A program made the position numbers and the translations under genes. From Acidobacteriota bacterium (lineage in GTDB: Bacteria; Acidobacteriota; Thermoanaerobaculia; Gp7-AA8): DNA of 33,832 bases. Below are positions 14,513 to 22,015 of the stretch, one piece after another; positions within the stretch are counted from its first letter, which is position 1; each line of letters opens with the position of its first letter. The notes below the pieces were generated by a model. That model was not told where the DNA came from and ran no database searches. It saw nothing but the letters and a program-made list of their open reading frames with translations. Location of the stretch: contig JAFAVZ010000622.1 of assembly GCA_019242175.1 (NCBI GenBank), forward strand, positions 1-33,832, given 5' to 3'.

Positions 14513-15226
14513 ATGACCTGGTATCAGGAATGGTTCGGCGAGGAGTATCTCGAGCTGTACTCCTATCGCGACGACGATGAGGCGAAGCAGCAGGTCGCAT
14601 TCTTCAAGAGCCAGTGCGGACATCTGAACGGGCCGGTGCTCGACCTCGCTTGCGGCCGCGGCCGGCACATGCAGGAGCTGCAGGCGCACGGCTATCGGGC
14701 CATCGGCTGCGACCTTTCCTACACGATGCTCCGCGCCGGCATTGCGGAGTACGGCCCGATCGCGGTCACGCGGGCGGACATGCGCCAGCTCCCCTTCTGC
14801 AACGCGAGCTTCGCGGGGCTCGTCAACTTCTTTACCAGCTTCGGCTACTTCGCCACGGAGGCGGAAAATCTCCAGGTCGTGCGCGAGATGGCGCGCGTGT
14901 TGATGCCGCGCGCTCCGTTTCTCTTCGACTACCTCAACGTCCATCGCGAGCTGGAAAAGCTCGTGCAACGGGAGTCGCGCGCGACCCCGTTGGGCGAGGT
15001 CAACATCGAGCGTTGGTTCGACGGATCTGACCGCTCGTTCAACAAACGGATAACGATCGGACACAAGCGCTATCTGGAGCGGGTGCGAGGCTACGATCTC
15101 GACGAGATTTCGATGATGTTTACGTCGTGCGACCTTTCGATTCATACCGCGTTCGGCGATTTCACGGGCGCCCCCTACGACCACACCTCGCCGCGGCTCA
15201 TTCTGGTCGGGAGCAGGATGCGATGA
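14513..15226 (+). CDS. SAM-dependent methyltransferase at head of bacillithiol operon
   Basis: Class I SAM methyltransferase of 237 residues. The SAM-binding motif I is VLDLACGRGRHMQELQAHG, followed by AIGCDLSYTML (acidic motif II), VTRADMRQLPF, and FFTSFGYFATEAENLQVVRE with the typical 'vlkPGG'-like strand EMARVLMPRAPFLFDYLN. It resembles the Methyltransf_25/11 type acting on small molecules. It is the first gene of a unit in which bshC overlaps its stop by 4 nt, and bshB1 and bshA follow with overlaps. In green sulfur bacteria a SAM methyltransferase (NmbA) makes N-methyl-bacillithiol, so this gene may methylate bacillithiol. That role is inferred from position; similarity to NmbA was not tested. 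Confidence 0.85.
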   Translation: MTWYQEWFGEEYLELYSYRDDDEAKQQVAFFKSQCGHLNGPVLDLACGRGRHMQELQAHGYRAIGCDLSYTMLRAGIAEYGPIAVTRADMRQLPFCNASFAGLVNFFTSFGYFATEAENLQVVREMARVLMPRAPFLFDYLNVHRELEKLVQRESRATPLGEVNIERWFDGSDRSFNKRITIGHKRYLERVRGYDLDEISMMFTSCDLSIHTAFGDFTGAPYDHTSPRLILVGSRMR

Positions 15227-16740
15227 GCGACTCGGGATGTATCCGCGTTCCGCTCGCGAAGTACCCCGGCTTCAATCGTTTCGTTCTCGACTGGCTCCGA
15301 GGTGATCAACGCTTCCTCCCACGTGAAGCTGCGCGCCATCGCCCCGCGGCCGACTTCACGTCTCCGCCGCAGTCACTCGTCGACGCGTTGATCGAGTCGA
15401 ACCGCCGTTGGGGCTCATTCGTCGGCCCCGAAGTGCGGCGCTGGGCCGCGGGGGGAACGGTTACGCTCGTCGCCGGCCAGCAGGTCGGCTTCGCCGGCGG
15501 GCCGCTGTACACGCTGGCCAAGATCGCGACGTTGCTGAAGATGCGCCGCGAGCTGGAGTCGGAGGGAACGCCGGCGACGGTCTTCTTCTGGCTCGCGACT
15601 GAGGATCACGATTTCAACGAGGTGGCGACGCTCGCGCTGCAGGCGAAAGAGCGCGCGCAACTCGATCTCGTGCACGTGCGCACGACGCGCGCCGTCGATT
15701 CGCACGCGACCGTCGGATCGCTTCCCCTCCCCGAATCGCTCATCGTCGAGCTCCTCGCCATCCTCGGCATCGAGCGTCCGCAATGGCTCCGTCCGGGCAT
15801 CACGTTCCGCGACTCGTTCGCGGAGCTGCTCGCGACCGTGCTCGCGGACGAGAAGGTGATCTTCATCGACGCGCTGCTCCCCGAGCTGCGCGCGCAAGGC
15901 GCGCCGTTGTTCGATGCGATCAACGCTCGTTGGGACGAAGTGCAACGCGCGGTCGGCGATCGGTCTCGCGAGATCGCGGACGCCGGGTACACGCCGCAGG
16001 TGGTGCCGCGCGAGGCGGGCGAGCCGTACACGCTCTTCTTCGCGCTCGATGATGACGGCAATCGCATCGCGTACGACCGCGCGCATCCGCCGGCGCCTGA
16101 ACGGACGTCGACGTCGGCGATCACGCGTCCTCTGCTGCAGGACTCCGTGATCCGGCCCGACGTCTTCGTCGGCGGACCCGCGGAGATCGCCTACTACGCG
16201 CAAATCGCCCCGCTCTACGATCTCCTGGGCGTGCGCATGCCGCGCATCGCGTTGCGTGGACACGCGCTCGTCGCGCCGAAACGCGTCGTGCGCATCTTCG
16301 AGCGCTTCTCGATCCAACCTGCCGACGCGTTCACGAACGTCGACCGCTTGCTCGCGGACCGCGAGCCGGAAGGCGTCGCCGAGATTCGCCGCCTCGCCGA
16401 TGAAGCGCGCGAAGCGCTGGCGGAAAAAATGACCGCCATCGGCGAGCTCGCATTGCCCGCCGAGCATGCGCTGGCGCGCGCCATCAACAAGTCCATCGGC
16501 CACATCGAGTATCACTTCGAGAAATTGACCGAGCGTTCCATCCGCGGCCTCGCGCGCAAGGATCGCGAACGCTTCGCCGCCGTGCGCGAGCTCGTCGCCA
16601 CGCTCCATCCCGATCGCCACGTGCAGGATCGCGTCGTCGGCTGGATCGCGTACTGGTGCGAATACCGCAACCTCCTCACCGAGCGGCTCGTCGACTGCAT
16701 CGAGCCGGACTCCGACCACTTCAGGATCATCAGCCTTTGA
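15223..16740 (+). CDS. bshC: Bacillithiol synthase (cysteine-adding enzyme) BshC
   Basis: Catalyses the last step of bacillithiol synthesis, addition of cysteine to GlcN-malate. The protein is 505 residues (usual 520-545) from the ATG at 15223, which overlaps the methyltransferase stop (ATGA). Family features are VTLVAGQQVGFAGGPLYTL and KIATLLKMRRELE near the N-terminus, PATVFFWLATEDHDFNEV (the nucleotidyl-binding-fold segment), VIRPDVFVGGPAEIAYYAQI in the middle, and a C-terminal coiled coil from about 395 to 480 (VAEIRRLADEAREALAEK). A longer frame back to 15127 runs inside the methyltransferase gene and is rejected. With bshB1 and bshA downstream, the assignment is secure. Confidence 0.95.
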   Translation: MSDSGCIRVPLAKYPGFNRFVLDWLRGDQRFLPREAARHRPAADFTSPPQSLVDALIESNRRWGSFVGPEVRRWAAGGTVTLVAGQQVGFAGGPLYTLAKIATLLKMRRELESEGTPATVFFWLATEDHDFNEVATLALQAKERAQLDLVHVRTTRAVDSHATVGSLPLPESLIVELLAILGIERPQWLRPGITFRDSFAELLATVLADEKVIFIDALLPELRAQGAPLFDAINARWDEVQRAVGDRSREIADAGYTPQVVPREAGEPYTLFFALDDDGNRIAYDRAHPPAPERTSTSAITRPLLQDSVIRPDVFVGGPAEIAYYAQIAPLYDLLGVRMPRIALRGHALVAPKRVVRIFERFSIQPADAFTNVDRLLADREPEGVAEIRRLADEAREALAEKMTAIGELALPAEHALARAINKSIGHIEYHFEKLTERSIRGLARKDRERFAAVRELVATLHPDRHVQDRVVGWIAYWCEYRNLLTERLVDCIEPDSDHFRIISL

Positions 16741-17459
16741 TGGAAAACGTCGACCTTCTCTTCTTCGGCGCGCATCCCGACGACGTCGAGCTCTCCGCCT
16801 CCGGCACGATCGTGAAGTCCGTCGCGGACGGTCTGCGCGTCGGCATGATCGATCTCACGAGCGGCGAGATGGGCACGCGCGGCACGCCTCAAACCCGCAA
16901 GCGTGAAGCCCAGGCCTCGGCCCGAATCCTCGGCGCCACCTTCCGAGAACAGCTCGACTTCGGTGACGGCGCGTTGCGCACCGGCCGCGAAGAGGAGCTG
17001 ATCCTTGTGGACGTCATCCGCCGTTGCCGGCCGAAGCTCGTTTTCACTCCGTATCCCGACGATCGCCATCCGGATCACACCCGCGCCGGGCGCCTCGTGA
17101 CCGAGGCTTCTTTTTATGCGGGGCTGAAAGCGCTGGAGACCGGATTGCCCGCGCATCGCCCACAGACGACCATCTACTACCTGCAGAATTACATGTTCCC
17201 GCCGTCGTTCGTGGTAGACGTCACGAAGGCGTGGAAAAAGAAGATGCGCTCCATCGCGGCGTTCAAGTCGCAGTTTCACGATCCGAAATCGAAGGAGCCG
17301 CAGACGTTCATCTCCGATCCGAAGTTCCTGGAGATGATCGAGGCTCGCGGCAAGCACTTCGGCGCGCTGATCGGCGTGGAGTACGGCGAGGCCTTCGTGA
17401 CGAAGCAGCCGCCGCGCGTCGATGACCTCATCGGTGCCTACGGCGGGAGGGAAGTGTGA
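16740..17459 (+). CDS. bshB1: Bacillithiol biosynthesis deacetylase BshB1
   Basis: Zn-dependent LmbE-like deacetylase that removes acetyl from GlcNAc-malate, the second step of the pathway. The protein is 239 residues. The zinc motif AHPDDVE is at 11-17 and HPDH at 110-113, with DLTSGEMGTRGTPQTRKRE being characteristic of BshB1. The start overlaps the bshC stop by 1 nt (TGATG); a longer frame from 16656 would lie within bshC. The stop overlaps the bshA start by 3 nt. BshB1 is the dedicated enzyme; the conjugate amidase BshB2/Bca is distinct. Confidence 0.95.
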   Translation: MENVDLLFFGAHPDDVELSASGTIVKSVADGLRVGMIDLTSGEMGTRGTPQTRKREAQASARILGATFREQLDFGDGALRTGREEELILVDVIRRCRPKLVFTPYPDDRHPDHTRAGRLVTEASFYAGLKALETGLPAHRPQTTIYYLQNYMFPPSFVVDVTKAWKKKMRSIAAFKSQFHDPKSKEPQTFISDPKFLEMIEARGKHFGALIGVEYGEAFVTKQPPRVDDLIGAYGGREV

Positions 17460-18583
17460 GGATCGGCATCACCTGCTACCCAACGTTCGGCGGCTCGGGC
17501 GTCGTTGCGACGGAGCTCGGGATCGCGTTGGCGAAGGGTGGCGACGACGTGCACTTCATCAGCTACGCGTTGCCGTCGCGCCTCAACATCCTCCACGAAC
17601 GCGTGCGTTTTCACGAAGTGATCGTGACGCCGTACCCGCTCTTCGATCCCTATCCGCCGTACACGCTCGCGCTGGCGACGAAGATGGCGGAAGTCGCGTC
17701 GTATGAACGACTTGACGTGCTCCACGTTCACTACGCGATCCCTCACGCGATCAGCGCGCATCTCGCGAAACAGATCCTGAAGTCGGATCGCCTGAAGGTG
17801 ATCACGACGCTGCACGGGACGGACATCACGCTCGTCGGCCGCGACGAAAGCTACCTGCCGATCACGAAGTTCGGCATCGAAGTGTCGGACGGCGTCACCG
17901 CCGTTTCGCATTGGCTGCGCGACCAGACCCTGAACAATTTTTCGACGCCGAAGCCGATCGAAGTCATCCCGAATTTCGTCGATCCGAAACGCTTCCACCG
18001 CCACGAATCACCGTTCCGGCACATGTTCGGCGGCGGCCAGGAAAAGCTGATCACGCACGTCTCGAACTTCCGGCCAGTGAAGCGGGTGATGGACGTGCTC
18101 AAGGTCTTCGCCCGCGTCGCGCCGGTCGTGCCCAGCCGCCTGCTGATGATCGGCGACGGCCCCGATCGGAGCCGCGCCGAGGCGTTTTGCCGCGAACAGC
18201 ATCTGGTCGATCGCGTCTACTTCCTGGGGAATGTGCCGAACCTCGAGGAGCTCGTCGGCGCCTCCGATCTGTTCCTCCTGCCGTCCGACGCCGAGTCGTT
18301 CGGCATGGCCGCCCTCGAAGCGATGGCCTCCGAAGTCCCGGTCATCGGCACGAACCTCGGCGGCCTCCCCGAGGTGGTGGAGCACGGCGAGACCGGCTTC
18401 CTGCACGATGCCGGCGACGTCGAGGCGATGGCCGCCCACGCAATCGAGATCCTCAGCGACGCCGACCTCCGCGAATGGATGGGCAAACGCGCGCGCGAAG
18501 TCGCGATCGAACGCTTCGACGTGAACCGCGTGGTCCCGATGTACCGCGAGCTCTACGAACGAGCGATCGCGGGGAAAATGTAG
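17456..18583 (+). CDS. bshA: GlcNAc-malate synthase BshA
   Basis: GT4-family glycosyltransferase that joins UDP-GlcNAc and L-malate, the first step of bacillithiol synthesis. The protein is 375 residues. The N-terminus RIGITCYPTFGGSGVVATEL is nearly diagnostic; LDVLHVHYAIPHAISAHLAK, TLHGTDITLVG and the donor-site motif DAESFGMAALEAMASEVP follow. It starts at GTG 17456 within the bshB1 stop (GTGA), with GGAGG 5 nt upstream. The TAG stop at 18581-18583 is the first part of a family I repeat (aatgTAGggccgg), so the repeat supplies the stop. The operon order C-B-A is the reverse of the pathway order. Confidence 0.96.
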   Translation: MRIGITCYPTFGGSGVVATELGIALAKGGDDVHFISYALPSRLNILHERVRFHEVIVTPYPLFDPYPPYTLALATKMAEVASYERLDVLHVHYAIPHAISAHLAKQILKSDRLKVITTLHGTDITLVGRDESYLPITKFGIEVSDGVTAVSHWLRDQTLNNFSTPKPIEVIPNFVDPKRFHRHESPFRHMFGGGQEKLITHVSNFRPVKRVMDVLKVFARVAPVVPSRLLMIGDGPDRSRAEAFCREQHLVDRVYFLGNVPNLEELVGASDLFLLPSDAESFGMAALEAMASEVPVIGTNLGGLPEVVEHGETGFLHDAGDVEAMAAHAIEILSDADLREWMGKRAREVAIERFDVNRVVPMYRELYERAIAGKM

Positions 18584-18643
18584 GGCCGGCTCTCCAGCCG
18601 GCCCGATGTCGACGCTGGGCCGGCTGGAGAGCCGGCCCTACAT
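18578..18643. repeat. Family I palindromic element, short form
   Basis: Arms atgtagggccggctctccag and complement around a gatgtcgacgctg core, which is the complement of the core at 10750. It separates the convergent bshA and 18654 genes; the bshA stop codon is inside its left arm. Confidence 0.9.
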
Positions 18644-18653
18644 TGCAGCAGAC

Positions 18654-19076
18654 TTACAACGTGAAACGCGCCGACGCGGAGCCCTGCTCGGCGAAGACCA
18701 GGACGGCGTATTCGCCGGGCGTGAGCGGCGCTGCGGGCGCCTTCTCGCGATAGCCCGGAGGCACGACGCCGTACTCGACCACCGTGTTGAGCGGCTGCGA
18801 GGGTCCGTGCTCTTCGAGCTCTCGTTGCGCGCTCTCTTCGACCTGCTGGAGAAGCGCGAGCAACGCGGGCGGCGCTTCGTCGATGGACCAACTCTGAGCG
18901 AGCCCAACCTCGATCCCGGACCCGACCTCGACTTCCTGAAAGTCGTCCGCAATGACCTGCCACATCATCCTTTCGGAGGGATCAGTCACGTCGACCGTCA
19001 GGATCGACACCGGCTCCCCAAACGAGAACGTCACCTTCCCGTTCTCCACCTGCACGCTCATCGCAATCTGTCGCAT
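18654..19076 (-). CDS. Unknown protein, third gene of the slt unit
   Basis: I do not recognise this 140-residue protein. It has no signal peptide or membrane segment. The N-terminal half has strands (KVTFSFGEPVSILTVDVTD), the middle is helical (PPALLALLQQVEESAQRELE), and the end, TPGEYAVLVFAEQGSASARF, looks like a final beta-hairpin of an immunoglobulin-like or sandwich fold. The ATG at 19076 comes 1 nt after the stop of slt, so it is probably cotranscribed. An internal ATG at 19061 (MSVQVENGK) is an alternative start. Codon use resembles its neighbours. Confidence 0.7.
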   Translation of the reverse strand: MRQIAMSVQVENGKVTFSFGEPVSILTVDVTDPSERMMWQVIADDFQEVEVGSGIEVGLAQSWSIDEAPPALLALLQQVEESAQRELEEHGPSQPLNTVVEYGVVPPGYREKAPAAPLTPGEYAVLVFAEQGSASARFTL

Positions 19077-19077
19077 G

Positions 19078-21459
19078 TCACGGCTCCGCCCGTAGCCCTC
19101 CCTGCACGCCCGCCCGGCCGTAAAGCTCGTCGTAGCGGCGATACGAGTTCATCACTTTGCGCACGTAGTGTTTCGTCTCGTCGAAGTTTACTGACGAGAG
19201 GAAGAAATCGTCGCCGGGGGCGGGGGAGAGGCGGGACCAGAGCGCGGTTTGTTTCGGGCCGGCGTTGTAAGCGGCGGCAGCTTTGTAGCGGTTGCCGTCG
19301 AACGTCGTCGTGAGCGTCGCGATGTACTTCGCGCCGAGCCGGATGATCACGCGGGGGTCGTAGAGGTCCTCGGGGGAAACGTCGACGAGGCCGACGTCGC
19401 GGCCGATGCTGCGCGCGGTCGTGATGATGAACTGCAGCAGCCCGCGCGCCGCGGCCTCGGACTTCGCGCGTGGATTGAAGCGCGACTCCTCGCGCATGAT
19501 CGACAGCACCAGCGTCGGGTCGGCCTTGTACTTCGCAGAGTCCTCTTCGATCGCGTCATAGAAGTAGCGCGGATAGAGCAGCTGGCGGACGGACTGCGGC
19601 AGAAGCTCGGGCACGTAGTCGGTCGGCAGGCCGTTCGTCAGCACCTCGATCGCGTAGATCGACTCGCGCGACGCGTTGCCGCGATTGAGCGCGAGCGATT
19701 GCGTGAGCCCGTCGCGCATCGGGCGCAACCCGTAACGGCGCGGCACATCGTCGGCCGCCTCGTCGAAGAGGCCCATCGCCATCAGGAGCGCCGGCCGATC
19801 CTTCGCGTCGACGGAAGGGAAAGCCGGAAACGACAGCGGCGTCAGCTCCAGCACGGCGCGATACGGCGGCAACTCCTTGTAGATCGATTCCAGCTGTTGG
19901 AGAGCTTCCTTCGTCGGCGCGAGCAGCACGCGATCGGTCGCGAGCGGGCGGGCGGCCGCGAAGTTTTTCGTATGGACGAGCGCGGCGATCTGCGCGTCGC
20001 GCGTCGCCAACTCCTGCGCGAGATGCGGCTTCATCGCCGGCGCGTCGAGGCGCTCTCGGGTGAAGTAGGCGAAGTGCGTCGGCGCATCGGCGCGGAGCAC
20101 GGTGAGATACGCCGCGAAGGCCGCGCGCGGATCGCGTCCTTCGAGCGCACGCGCGCGCCAGTACGCGACTTCGGCGCGATCGTACGGATCGAGCAGCTTC
20201 GGCGGAATCGAGTTGAGGACGGACAACGCGCCGGTCGGATTGCCGCCGGCGATGAGGCCGAGCGCATACGCGATCGACCCTTCCACGAGCGCGTGATCGT
20301 TCGGCGCGGTCTTGCGCAGCAGCTGCAGATCGGTCGCCGCTTCGACGACGCGTTTCTGATGCAAACGCGTCCGGATGCGTTGCGTGATGGCCGCGGTCGT
20401 TGCGGGGAAGCGACCGGGAACTGCGATGGTCTGCGTCAGAAGCTGCTCGCCCGCTTTGTCGTCTCCGAGGAGCTGCGATGCGCGGGAGGCGTGGAAAAGG
20501 AACGTCGCCTTCCATTTCGGATCGACGGTGGACGCAGCGCCGCGCAGGTACGTCGCGCGCGCTTCTTCGAACTTCTCGTCGCCGAACGCGCTCCGGCCGA
20601 TGGCGAACGTCAAGTCGTCGCGACGCGGAGGCAGCCCACCGACGGCCGCGGAAAGCAAGGCGACGGCGCGATCGAAACGGCGATGGCTCTGCATCGATTC
20701 GCCGAGGAGCGCTTTCTGCTGCGGCGTCATCTTCGCGACGAGCGCCGGCTGGTCGATCACGCGGCTGGCGCGATCCGCGGGATCGTCGGTCGTCCCTCCG
20801 GCGAGCACCGCGAGCCCGCGCGCGAGAGCGTCCGCCGTGTTCCCCGCCTTCATTTGCGCCTCGCAGATGTGCGCCGCGAGATCGCGACGCCGTTTCGCGT
20901 CGGCGGACGGATAGAGTTTCGTCGCGAACGCGATCAGCTGCTTCGCATCCGTCTCCGCGAGGTACTCCGTCTCCTCGTCGATCGCCTCGTCGCGATAGAA
21001 GCCGCGCGGGTACTCGAAGATGAGCGTCGTTCGCGACTTGCTGGCGAGCGCGCGTTCGTTGCGCGCGTCGTCGATCTCCGCCTGATGATACAGCGCGAGA
21101 TCGCGCATCGGATTGCCGGCGCCGAGAAACGGCGCGAGCTTCTCCGCCGCCTCGGCTGGCTGATCATCTTCCAGCAAAGCGCGGGCATGCAGGTACTGGA
21201 GCGACCACTGGTTGTAGAGATTGGGTTGCTGCTGGGCGATCTGTGTTAGCAGCGCCGCGAGGTTTTTCGCGGGCATGCGGCGGAACGTGTCCGACCACTG
21301 TTCCACGGGCGGGATGCCGGCGGGCGCAGGCGCTTTTTCGGCAGGCGCGAGACGGAACACGCGATGCCGTTGCAGCCGCTGCCGCGACAACACGATCCCG
21401 AAGACGATGAGAACGACGGCGAGGGCGGCCGCGGAGCCGATGAGGAGACGTTTCTTCAA
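19078..21459 (-). CDS. slt: Slt70-like soluble lytic transglycosylase
   Basis: Cleaves the MurNAc-GlcNAc bond of peptidoglycan in the periplasm. The protein is 793 residues. An N-terminal anchor (KKRLLIGSAAALAVVLIVFG) is followed by a long alpha-superhelix (about 60-640) as in the Slt70 ring. The C-terminal SLT domain has MREESRFNPRA with catalytic Glu near 658, GLLQFIITTAR (the GLMQ motif) and AAAYNAGP at about 728-735. I choose TTG at 21459 as start. It overlaps the stop of the upstream gene by 3 nt and sits directly before the anchor; no ATG exists in the right place, and the frame further upstream to 21759 is the shadow of the upstream gene. Rare start codon use and overlap suggest coupled translation. 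Confidence 0.9.
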   Translation of the reverse strand: MKKRLLIGSAAALAVVLIVFGIVLSRQRLQRHRVFRLAPAEKAPAPAGIPPVEQWSDTFRRMPAKNLAALLTQIAQQQPNLYNQWSLQYLHARALLEDDQPAEAAEKLAPFLGAGNPMRDLALYHQAEIDDARNERALASKSRTTLIFEYPRGFYRDEAIDEETEYLAETDAKQLIAFATKLYPSADAKRRRDLAAHICEAQMKAGNTADALARGLAVLAGGTTDDPADRASRVIDQPALVAKMTPQQKALLGESMQSHRRFDRAVALLSAAVGGLPPRRDDLTFAIGRSAFGDEKFEEARATYLRGAASTVDPKWKATFLFHASRASQLLGDDKAGEQLLTQTIAVPGRFPATTAAITQRIRTRLHQKRVVEAATDLQLLRKTAPNDHALVEGSIAYALGLIAGGNPTGALSVLNSIPPKLLDPYDRAEVAYWRARALEGRDPRAAFAAYLTVLRADAPTHFAYFTRERLDAPAMKPHLAQELATRDAQIAALVHTKNFAAARPLATDRVLLAPTKEALQQLESIYKELPPYRAVLELTPLSFPAFPSVDAKDRPALLMAMGLFDEAADDVPRRYGLRPMRDGLTQSLALNRGNASRESIYAIEVLTNGLPTDYVPELLPQSVRQLLYPRYFYDAIEEDSAKYKADPTLVLSIMREESRFNPRAKSEAAARGLLQFIITTARSIGRDVGLVDVSPEDLYDPRVIIRLGAKYIATLTTTFDGNRYKAAAAYNAGPKQTALWSRLSPAPGDDFFLSSVNFDETKHYVRKVMNSYRRYDELYGRAGVQGGLRAEP

Positions 21460-21908
21460 GTTTCGTCGCGCGCGAGCGTCCCGCTGAACACCGCGTGCGG
21501 CGCGCGCCTGAGGATCTCCGCCCGTGCAATCGCGTAGCCAAAGATCGCGTCGACCAGCATCCGCCGCCCGTCCCTCGACAGTAGAATCAGCACCCGGTCG
21601 CGAATCTCCCGCACCTCCACGATGTCCTCCCAATGCATCCACCGCCCGTGTTTGCCCAGGCGTTTCAGGAGCCAGTTCTCGTACATCACGCCGTCGGCAT
21701 CGCTCACGTAGATGTGATCGCCGTACTGCACGAACGCCGTCGCCAGCGTGAGCAGGCAAAGCAGGGCCAGACCGAGGAGGGGGAGGAGGTCGATGGGCGG
21801 CTCGGAGAGATAGGAAAAGAAGAGCGCGCCGGCGGCGCAGCTGGCGGCGATCGACACGATGCGCGCCACGGGCGTTCGATCGAAGACGAGAATTCGCTTT
21901 TCGCTCAT
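21456..21908 (-). CDS. Small membrane protein with PH-like domain
   Basis: A 150-residue protein. Two adjacent hydrophobic helices (about 16-36 and 41-62) are followed by a cytoplasmic domain with GDHIYVSDADGVMYENWLLK, HWEDIVEVREIRDRVLILL and a final helix, like the bacterial PH-like proteins that follow a helical hairpin. The function is unknown. It starts at the ATG at 21908 with GAGAG upstream; a longer frame to 22016 adds repeat-relic sequence and is rejected. It is the first gene of the unit with slt and the 18654 gene, and divergent from proS. Confidence 0.75.
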   Translation of the reverse strand: MSEKRILVFDRTPVARIVSIAASCAAGALFFSYLSEPPIDLLPLLGLALLCLLTLATAFVQYGDHIYVSDADGVMYENWLLKRLGKHGRWMHWEDIVEVREIRDRVLILLSRDGRRMLVDAIFGYAIARAEILRRAPHAVFSGTLARDET

Positions 21909-21953
21909 CGCCACTCTCTCAAGCAAACGGCAGTACCCCGAAGTTGCCGTGAC

Positions 21954-21977
21954 GTGGCCCACTGACGCCGCGGGCCG
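21954..21977. repeat. Relic of family III spacer segment
   Basis: tggcccactgacgccgcggg matches tggccaacaaacgcagcggg at 23878 at most positions; on the minus strand both read like the 'ALVGKAS' frame of the S spacers at 2093-2645. A short degenerate remnant just upstream of the proS -10-like box. Confidence 0.4.
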
Positions 21978-21986
21978 CGGCCGCTG

Positions 21987-22010
21987 TAGAATGCCGGCTT
22001 TTTCCGAGGA
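21987..22010 (+). promoter_or_regulatory. proS -10-like element and Shine-Dalgarno
   Basis: TAGAAT at 21987-21992 and GAGGA at 22006-22010, 5 nt before the ATG at 22016. The predicted leader is about 16 nt, one of the few in the window with a normal SD. Confidence 0.45.
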
Positions 22011-22015
22011 ATCCA

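Noticed and set aside
14152-14580. Plus-strand frame of 142 codons (MGTGFSRSRSG...)
   Set aside because: Translation of the family II repeats and decayed mglA tails, running into the methyltransferase gene out of frame.
21460-21759. N-terminal 100 codons of the long slt frame
   Set aside because: They overlap the PH-like gene in another frame and read as Arg-rich shadow sequence; the anchor helix begins at TTG 21459.
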